A DNA stretch of 18,785 bases from SIG710 sp045587665 (GTDB lineage: Bacteria; Bacillota; Clostridia; Oscillospirales; CAG-272). The first letter of the stretch is position 1. The number at the start of each line of letters is the position of its first letter. Of this stretch, positions 14,078 through 18,785 are shown piece after piece. The position numbers and the translations under genes are program-made. The DNA is taken from assembly GCA_045587665.1 (NCBI GenBank), contig JAZNCT010000089.1, forward strand, positions 1 to 18,785, read 5' to 3'. A model generated the notes under the pieces. It did not search any database. It was not told the origin of the DNA and saw nothing but the letters and a program-made list of their open reading frames with translations.

Positions 14078-14341
14078 ATGGAAAAGAAACAGGATATGGG
14101 CGTTAGAACTATGGTCTTTGATATTCCTCACGAAAAGGACGAATCTATAAAGACTATGCTCCGAGATGTATATGACGCAATGAGTGAAAAGGGCTATAAT
14201 CCAATAAACCAGATCGTAGGTTATATTCTTTCTGAGGACCCTACCTATATTACCAATCATAAGGGCGCGAGAAGTCTTATCAGAAAGATAGATAGAGATG
14301 AGCTGCTTAACGAGCTTGTAAAGGATTATCTCGGCGTATAA
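14078..14341 (+). CDS. ireB: IreB family regulatory phosphoprotein (UPF0297/DUF965)
   Basis: An 87-aa small cytosolic protein of the family whose Enterococcus member is phosphorylated on threonine by the PASTA kinase IreK and limits cephalosporin resistance. Recognisable segments are TMVFDIPHEKDESIKTMLRD, VYDAMSEKGYNPINQIVGYI and LSEDPTYITNHKGARSLIRK, ending in ELLNELVKDYLG. T11 is the only Thr near the N-terminus. The start ATG 14078 has AAGGTG 7 nt upstream and fits the family length. An in-frame TTG at 14054 behind AAGGAG (14041-14046) would add 8 residues and cannot be excluded. It is the first gene of an operon, one base before ribF; the usual neighbours ruvX and DUF1292 are absent here. 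Confidence 0.93.
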   Translation: MEKKQDMGVRTMVFDIPHEKDESIKTMLRDVYDAMSEKGYNPINQIVGYILSEDPTYITNHKGARSLIRKIDRDELLNELVKDYLGV

Positions 14342-14342
14342 A

Positions 14343-15305
14343 ATGTTTTTTAACAAAAGACTGAATTTTATAGATCTTGTCAGCGGTGAGGAGCATATGT
14401 CCCCGCCGTGTAGCCTTTTGCTTGCCATTGGAAATTTTGACGGTGTGCATCTTGGTCACAGGAAGCTGATCGAAACCGCCGTTTGCGCTTCGGCTGAGCT
14501 GAGATATGGGGATGAAAGGGTGGAAAGCGGAGTTTTTTGCTTTTCAGAGCCTCCGGCAGACCATCTTGCGTCAGATCCTCCGCCACACATCTGCTCGCTT
14601 GAGAGCAAGCTCAGAATGTTTAAAGATCTTGGCGCAAGATATGCGGTGGTTGCTGATTTTTTGCAGTTAAAGGATCTGAGCGAGGCTGATTTTTGCAGAT
14701 TGCTCTTAGAAGAATGTGCTTGCAGAGGGATAGTTTGCGGTTTTAATTTCCGTTTTGGAAGAGGAGGAGCCGGCAATTCCGAAACACTCAAAAACACCTT
14801 TTGCGACAATGCTTTTGTCATAGATGCCGTTGCCAGCAAAGACGGTGTTTCAATAAGCTCCAGCCGCATAAGAGCCTTGCTCATAGAGGGCAGGATAGAA
14901 GAGGCAAATGAGCTGCTTGGTCATCCCTTTGCCGTTTGCGGTGAGGTTGTGCACGGAAAAGCACTTGGACGCAGACTGGAGTTGCCCACATTGAATCAAA
15001 GGTTTTCTGAAAAAGCTCTGATTCCCAAAAAGGGAATATATGCTTCGCTTGTTTTGTTTGAAGGCAAGCGTTTTGCTGCCGTTACAAACATTGGCACAAG
15101 ACCAACGGTTGAAGAGCAGGGAAATATAAACTGCGAGACTCACTTGCTTGATTTTAGCGGAGATCTTTACGGAGAGACGATAGCTGTGGAGCTTCTTTTC
15201 AGATTGCGTGATGAAAAGCATTTTTCTTCTGAAACTGAACTTAAAAGTGCAATTGAACGTGATATTTGCATGGCTAGACAATATTTTTCGGAAATTGGAG
15301 TGTAA
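14343..15305 (+). CDS. ribF: Bifunctional riboflavin kinase / FMN adenylyltransferase
   Basis: A 320-aa enzyme making FMN from riboflavin and FAD from FMN. The N-terminal nucleotidyltransferase domain has the HxGH-type motif in GNFDGVHLGHRKL (30-42), GFNFRFGRGGAGN (133-145) and ISSSRIR (171-177). The C-terminal flavokinase domain has GKALGR (205-210), PTLN (215-218, usually PTAN), GIYASLV, VTNIGTRPTV and ETHLLDFSGDLYG with E265 as likely catalytic residue. The start ATG 14343 lies one base after the ireB stop with only a distant AAGG, so it probably relies on coupling. ATG 14397 has a GAGGAG 3 nt upstream but would cut the first strand. FAD supply fits the nearby flavoprotein, but no direct link is shown. 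Confidence 0.95.
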   Translation: MFFNKRLNFIDLVSGEEHMSPPCSLLLAIGNFDGVHLGHRKLIETAVCASAELRYGDERVESGVFCFSEPPADHLASDPPPHICSLESKLRMFKDLGARYAVVADFLQLKDLSEADFCRLLLEECACRGIVCGFNFRFGRGGAGNSETLKNTFCDNAFVIDAVASKDGVSISSSRIRALLIEGRIEEANELLGHPFAVCGEVVHGKALGRRLELPTLNQRFSEKALIPKKGIYASLVLFEGKRFAAVTNIGTRPTVEEQGNINCETHLLDFSGDLYGETIAVELLFRLRDEKHFSSETELKSAIERDICMARQYFSEIGV

Positions 15306-15318
15306 GAGAGGGATAAAG

Positions 15319-16641
15319 TTGTCATTTACCTATGGAAAACGAATACAAAAATGCTTTTTTGCTTTTTTGCTTTTCATATTTTCTGCGGCAGTGCTCATGC
15401 TGCCGTCCTTTTCCGTGAGTGATCTCCCCGATATGAGCGGAGCAAAGGCGGTCTATTTATATAACATCGAGCAGAAAAGGGTAATGGCAGAAAAGGATGC
15501 AGATATTGAGGTCTATCCGGCTTCTACGACAAAGCTGATGACCGGCCTTGTTGCACTTGACTCTCTTTCGGGTCGTCTTGACGAGCAGATAACAGTTACC
15601 GCTGAAATGCTTAAGGGCGTTACCGGCAACAATATGGGGCTGAAAGCAGGAGAGCAGATAGTTATTCGGGATGTGCTTTACGGCATGATATGCGGAAGTG
15701 CCAATGATGCGGCGGCTGTGCTTGCCCATATTTCTGCAGGCAGCATAGAAGGTTTTGTTGCACTTATGAATAAAAAAGCCATAGAGCTTGGTGCTATAGA
15801 TACAAACTATACAAATGTTTCCGGTATGCACGATCCGGCAATGGTTACAACTGCTTATGACACCTTTCTTATAGCAAAAGCGGCTTCTGAAAACCCTGTT
15901 TTTGTTGAAATGTCTTCCGAGAGCAAATATCAGATGCCTAAGACAAATCTCTCAGGCGAAAGAAATGTCTATAACAAAAATCTGCTTATATCAAGATATT
16001 CCGAAACAAAATATTTTAACCGATTTGTGAAAGGGCTCAATTCCGGCTCTACAACTCAGGGCGGATATTGCCTTGCTGCTTATGCTGAAAACGAGGGGCA
16101 AAGCTATATTTGTATTGTTCTTGGGGCTGAGGAGAGAAACGGTAATATATGCTCATACACAGTGGCAAATGCTCTTATAGATTGGGCATATTCTTCATAT
16201 GGATATGTTGAGGTGCTCTCAAAGGATAGACTTGTTTGCGAGGTTGCGGTTGAGCTTTCGGACGACGTGGACTATGTGACACTGAGACCCATAGAATCAC
16301 TGACGGTTTTTCTTCCCCTTGATACAGATATCGAGAGCGGGCTTAAATACAGTCACAAGCTGACTTCAACTACCCTTGAAGCACCTGTGGAAGAGGGTCA
16401 AATTGCAGGCTTTATAACTGTTGAGCTTGACGGAGAGATACTTGGAACGGTTGACCTTGTTACAATGAACAAGGTGGAGCGCAGTGAGTTTTTATACGGT
16501 ATGAAGCGTGTGAGAGATTTTACTACCTCACGTCCTTTTGTCATTTCGGCAGTTACGTTTGCGCTGCTTATAACGGTGTATATTTTTGTGACAGCGTTTT
16601 ATCGAAAGGATACCCAGAGAAGAAAGCGCAGGCGCAGATAA
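15319..16641 (+). CDS. D-alanyl-D-alanine carboxypeptidase family protein (peptidase S11, DacF/DacA-like), atypical third motif
   Basis: About 440 aa. The chosen start is TTG 15319 with GAGAGGG (15306-15312) upstream, 13 nt after ribF. The longer in-frame extension from 15208 lies inside ribF and lacks a signal peptide at its start. With this start, a signal peptide or anchor (11-30) is followed by the penicillin-binding transpeptidase fold: SxxK as S69-T-T-K72 (YPASTTKLM), SxN as S127-A-N129 (CGSAND), and at the KTG position N241-S-G243 in FVKGLNSGSTTQGGYCL. The Lys of KTG is therefore Asn. A second domain (about 280-375) resembles the usual C-terminal beta domain. A membrane helix (about 405-427) and an Arg-rich tail (RRKRRRR) end the protein. 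It should trim the terminal D-Ala from peptidoglycan stem peptides outside the membrane, if active. Confidence 0.88.
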   Translation: MSFTYGKRIQKCFFAFLLFIFSAAVLMLPSFSVSDLPDMSGAKAVYLYNIEQKRVMAEKDADIEVYPASTTKLMTGLVALDSLSGRLDEQITVTAEMLKGVTGNNMGLKAGEQIVIRDVLYGMICGSANDAAAVLAHISAGSIEGFVALMNKKAIELGAIDTNYTNVSGMHDPAMVTTAYDTFLIAKAASENPVFVEMSSESKYQMPKTNLSGERNVYNKNLLISRYSETKYFNRFVKGLNSGSTTQGGYCLAAYAENEGQSYICIVLGAEERNGNICSYTVANALIDWAYSSYGYVEVLSKDRLVCEVAVELSDDVDYVTLRPIESLTVFLPLDTDIESGLKYSHKLTSTTLEAPVEEGQIAGFITVELDGEILGTVDLVTMNKVERSEFLYGMKRVRDFTTSRPFVISAVTFALLITVYIFVTAFYRKDTQRRKRRRR

Positions 16642-16696
16642 AATTATAAACTAAGGATGTTAAAAACAGAATAGCATAAAAACACACATTTTGCAG

Positions 16697-16725
16697 TTGA
16701 CAATTTATACCTATTTCTATATAAT
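16697..16725 (+). promoter_or_regulatory. Perfect-consensus promoter before the broken GDPD gene
   Basis: TTGACA (16697-16702), a 17-bp spacer and TATAAT (16720-16725), 25 bp before the ATG of the pseudogene. Confidence 0.85.
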
Positions 16726-16749
16726 ATTCTTGAAAATGGGGTGTTTTAT

Positions 16750-17028
16750 ATGAACACAATCAAATTTCACAAAAAAATGTGAAGTTGGTTGCCCACAGAG
16801 GCATTAGCGGTGTTGAATGTGAAAACACAAACGCAGCATTTGCTGCCTTGGCTCAAGGAAAACGGCCTTGATCTTGATATATATTATGCGGCTGTTACAA
16901 ATGAGCTTGTAGATCTTATACACGAAAATGGAATGGAGATCAACTGTTGGACGGTTGATAAGACTGAAGACGGCGAGAGACTTGCTGAACTTGGTGTTGA
17001 CTATATCACATCTAATATACTGGAATAA
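16750..17028 (+). pseudogene. Glycerophosphodiester phosphodiesterase (GDPD), internal deletion and frameshift
   Basis: ATG 16750 (GGGGTG upstream) opens MNTIKFHKKM and then stops. Restoring one A in the A7 run at 16771-16777 gives HKKNVKLVAHRGISGVECEN followed by TNAAF, the N-terminus of a GDPD with its catalytic HRG. Near 16838-16849 the sequence jumps in another frame to LPWLKENGLDLDIYYAAVTN followed by ELVDLIHENG, MEINCWTVDKTEDGERLAEL and GVDYITSNILE, the C-terminus of the same family. The middle of the barrel, with the metal-binding ExD and HD motifs (about 150 residues or more), is missing. Working enzymes hydrolyse glycerophosphodiesters to glycerol-3-phosphate and an alcohol; this copy cannot. 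The flanking promoter and terminator are intact. Confidence 0.9.
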
Positions 17029-17069
17029 CAAAAAGAGACTGATCGGCTTTGGGTCAGTCTCTCTTTGTT
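17027..17069. terminator. Bidirectional terminator
   Basis: Bases 17027-17042 (AACAAAAAGAGACTGA) pair with 17054-17069 (TCAGTCTCTCTTTGTT), 16 positions with one A-C mismatch, around an 11-nt loop. It is placed between the GDPD pseudogene (+) and the PtsI-like gene (-). Confidence 0.85.
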
Positions 17070-17073
17070 GCTT

Positions 17074-18507
17074 TTAAATTTGTGTTAAATAGGCGGAGGG
17101 GAGATAGATTTTATCTATTCCGCATTGTCTTATATAAGAGCAAAACCTTTTCTGAGATGCCAGCATACCGCGAATCGCTATGGATTTTCCATTTTCTTTT
17201 GCGGTGCAGCAAAGCAGATCAAGTGCATTTTGCAGAACATCAATTCTTTTTGATATATCGTGTGCCGTAAAGCTTACAGCGTCGGCACCGAAAAGAGAAA
17301 TAAAAAGTCTGTCGCTGTCGACTATTGCAAAATCGCAAAGCTGAAATATCTCCTCTCTCATTATAACTGCTGCCGGATTTGCCAACATTGCGCCGCACTG
17401 TATGCCACTATACAGACTGTGCATAGTGGGGTCAAGCTCGTTTTTAAGCTCGTTCACTTGGCTGAGAGCACTGCGCATTTCCATTGCCGAGCTTATGTCC
17501 GAAAAAGCAATAGAAATATTTATATGCTCGTCAGTTGTCAGCAGGTCTTTTGGGATATCGTTTTTTTTACTTAAAACAAAACAAATATTTTTGATCTTTG
17601 TGCCGGAATGTGGGAGCACAGGGAATGTGCTCAGGCTGTCTAAATAACAAAGAAGCTCTGAAAAGGGCGTATAATCCGGGGGATTATTCTGATCGGAAAA
17701 ATGAATTTCGGGGCAGACAGCAGAATAGGGAATATTATGTGCGCCTCGAATGGGGGCTTCCTGCTGTGCTATTTCGGCAAGACGTATTGCCGAACATTCT
17801 ATATCCATTTCGTCAGGGTCAATAAGCAATATTCCCTTTTCGCAGTCGATAATTGCGGTCTTGCCCTCAAGCTCTGCGGCGTTTTTTCTAATAGGAGCGC
17901 CGTTTTCAACTATAAGCGTGGGTACAGCCAGGGAATAAGCTGAGAGGGAGATGGGCGAAAGGGGCGATGAATTTATGATAATAATACCTAAAAGCATTTC
18001 ACGGTCTATTTTCATCAGTTCATTTTCTGTAAGGCCGTCGGCAATGAGCAAAACAGGGTGGGATTGATATTTTTTCAGTTTCGGAGCAGGATCGGAATCG
18101 GTCTGCTTTATAATAGAAGCAAGAAAAGAACCAATATCCGCAATAGCGGCAGCGTTTGCAATCAAATAAGGATCCTCTCCTTGTGATTCTTCAAGGGCAA
18201 GCTCTTCTGAGGCACTTTTTATGGCGCAAAATGCACTTTGCCCCCTGAATATTCGTTCTCTTGCTAAGCTCCAAAGGCCCTCGTTTTGATTTAATATCCT
18301 CAGCTTTTCTTTTTCTGCACTGCCATATTCTTCAAGTTCCTCTTTCGCTCTTCCAAAAGCCAGCTCAAGCCGTGCCAGCTCCAGATTTATATCCAAAGTG
18401 CTGCCGGCAGAATAGGCATTTACGTTTTTGGGTCTTGAATTGTAGAAATGAAGTCTTCCTATGGCATAGAGGGAGTTGTTCCCTATGCCCTTTATTACCT
18501 CTGACAT
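17074..18507 (-). CDS. PtsI (PTS Enzyme I)-like protein lacking catalytic residues
   Basis: A 477-aa protein, shorter than the usual 570-575. Numbered from ATG 18507: residues 1-135 match the Enzyme I N-terminal helical region (VIKGIGNNSLYAIGRLHF; ANAAAIADIGSFLASII). Residues 150-230 match the swivelling phosphohistidine domain, aligning without gaps to G-x9-TSHTAIxARSLxIP, but with P185 at the phospho-His and Y191 at the Arg. The first barrel motif (GIGLxRTEFL) is absent. The C-terminal part keeps the shape of the PEP-binding barrel, but the Glu of MIEVPAA is Ala (GAMLANPAA), GTNDL is VDSDR, and the catalytic Cys of MCGExAGD is Arg (IAIRGMLASQ). It therefore cannot transfer phosphate from PEP to HPr. 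The frame is intact, so a binding or regulatory role is possible. ATG 18507 has AAAGGAA upstream; ATG 18534 has no such site. Confidence 0.85.
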   Translation of the reverse strand: MSEVIKGIGNNSLYAIGRLHFYNSRPKNVNAYSAGSTLDINLELARLELAFGRAKEELEEYGSAEKEKLRILNQNEGLWSLARERIFRGQSAFCAIKSASEELALEESQGEDPYLIANAAAIADIGSFLASIIKQTDSDPAPKLKKYQSHPVLLIADGLTENELMKIDREMLLGIIIINSSPLSPISLSAYSLAVPTLIVENGAPIRKNAAELEGKTAIIDCEKGILLIDPDEMDIECSAIRLAEIAQQEAPIRGAHNIPYSAVCPEIHFSDQNNPPDYTPFSELLCYLDSLSTFPVLPHSGTKIKNICFVLSKKNDIPKDLLTTDEHINISIAFSDISSAMEMRSALSQVNELKNELDPTMHSLYSGIQCGAMLANPAAVIMREEIFQLCDFAIVDSDRLFISLFGADAVSFTAHDISKRIDVLQNALDLLCCTAKENGKSIAIRGMLASQKRFCSYIRQCGIDKIYLPSAYLTQI

Positions 18508-18553
18508 AGAAGTTCCTTTCGGAATTTTTTTCATTATCTGCCCACATCACTGC

Positions 18554-18582
18554 GTTATATTCATCAAGCGGTAATTTATCAA
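18554..18582 (-). promoter_or_regulatory. Promoter of the PtsI-like gene
   Basis: On the minus strand TTGATA (18577-18582), a 17-bp spacer and TATAAC (18554-18559). The -35 overlaps a 9-bp inverted repeat, TAATTTATC (18572-18580) / GATAAATTA (18588-18596), which could be an operator or part of the adjacent repeat element. Confidence 0.5.
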
Positions 18583-18621
18583 GCAACGATAAATTATTGT
18601 TTAGTGGCCTTGCGGCTTGCG

Positions 18622-18711
18622 CGACCCAAGCCTCCCTTGTGTAAAGGGAGGTGGCACACAAAGTGTGACGGAGGGATTGTAAAAGCCAATGCTTGCAAGG
18701 AAAACAATCCC
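18622..18711. repeat. Intergenic hairpin-rich repeat element (CCTCCCTT type)
   Basis: Three nested or adjacent stems: CCTCCCTT (18631-18638) / AAGGGAGG (18644-18651); CACAC (18655-18659) / GTGTG (18663-18667); and GGGATTGT (18673-18680) / ACAATCCC (18704-18711). The string CCTCCCTTGTGTAAAGGGAG, followed by a short hairpin and GGAGGGATTGT, is one I recall as a common dispersed repeat in gut Clostridia. No second copy lies in this window, so that rests on memory. Function unknown; it may extend beyond the window. Confidence 0.6.
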
Positions 18712-18725
18712 TTGAAGGAAAAATG

Positions 18726-18785
18726 TCATTTTTTGGCTTCTCTTTCGAGAACCGTGCTGTATTCTGCTCTTGCCTGCGGCATGGC
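18726..18785 (-). other. Short open frame at the window edge, possibly part of the repeat
   Basis: On the minus strand an open frame enters from the right edge and ends with a TGA at 18726-18728. Its last residues are MPQARAEYSTVLEREAKK. An in-frame ATG (18780-18782) would give an 18-aa peptide, but the frame is open to the edge, so it could be the C-terminus of a longer protein or a passenger reading frame of the repeat element. Confidence 0.35.

Noticed and set aside
15208..15318. Longer start of the D,D-carboxypeptidase inside ribF
   Set aside because: It would overlap ribF by about 100 nt and place 37 residues before the signal peptide. TTG 15319 has a good ribosome binding site.
1..18785. 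CRISPR array, transposase, phage or toxin-antitoxin module
   Set aside because: No regularly spaced repeats, no integrase or transposase motifs, and no toxin partner for the XRE protein or the 60-aa protein were found on either strand.

Overview
The window reads as chromosomal DNA of a low-to-moderate GC, Gram-positive Clostridia member, most likely an uncultured gut Oscillospiraceae/Ruminococcaceae-type bacterium (inference). The signs are strong AGGAGG-type ribosome binding sites, many TTGNNN-17-TATAAT promoters, IreB, an ECF vitamin transporter next to CoaX, a Mn-catalase, and an intergenic CCTCCC hairpin repeat that I recall from such genomes. No CRISPR array, transposase or rRNA is visible.

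Layout. 1-2800 (+): a possible hairpin RNA, then an overlapping radical-SAM / DUF2344 gene pair closed by a bidirectional terminator. 2828-6407 (-): an endonuclease/exonuclease/phosphatase-family protein; a broken C-terminal piece of an SGNH hydrolase, in frame just behind the stop of a GH26-type lipoprotein; and methylglyoxal synthase with its own promoter. 6457-8019 (+): coaX (type III pantothenate kinase) and an ECF substrate-binding component, together a pantothenate uptake and phosphorylation unit. 8136-10188 (+): an FAD/Rieske oxidoreductase and a manganese catalase, probably an oxidative-stress pair. 10333-12445 (-): a DUF255/YyaL-type thioredoxin-fold protein and an unreported-looking 44-codon gene. 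This unit is flanked by two near-identical hairpins. 12568-12750 (+): a 60-aa conserved-looking small protein.

12751-13920 is the decayed, structurally odd part. It holds a frameshifted XRE regulator gene, an intact tRNA-Pro(CGG) on the minus strand with encoded CCA, a second copy of that tRNA's 3' end plus terminator 160 bp away, and a D-arm/anticodon-like tRNA-Pro fragment upstream. A perfect-consensus promoter appears to transcribe that fragment together with the real tRNA.

13976-16641 (+): an ireB-ribF-dacF-like operon, in which the D,D-carboxypeptidase has NSG where KTG is expected. 16697-17070: a perfect-consensus promoter in front of a dead glycerophosphodiesterase gene with an internal deletion. 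17074-18582 (-): an Enzyme I (PtsI) paralogue that has lost its phospho-accepting His, its catalytic Cys and a metal-binding Glu but keeps a full open frame, a likely pseudoenzyme. The window ends in a hairpin-rich repeat element. The most notable items are the PtsI pseudoenzyme, the tRNA-Pro remnant cluster, the SGNH remnant behind the GH26 gene, and the hairpin pair bracketing the DUF255 unit.
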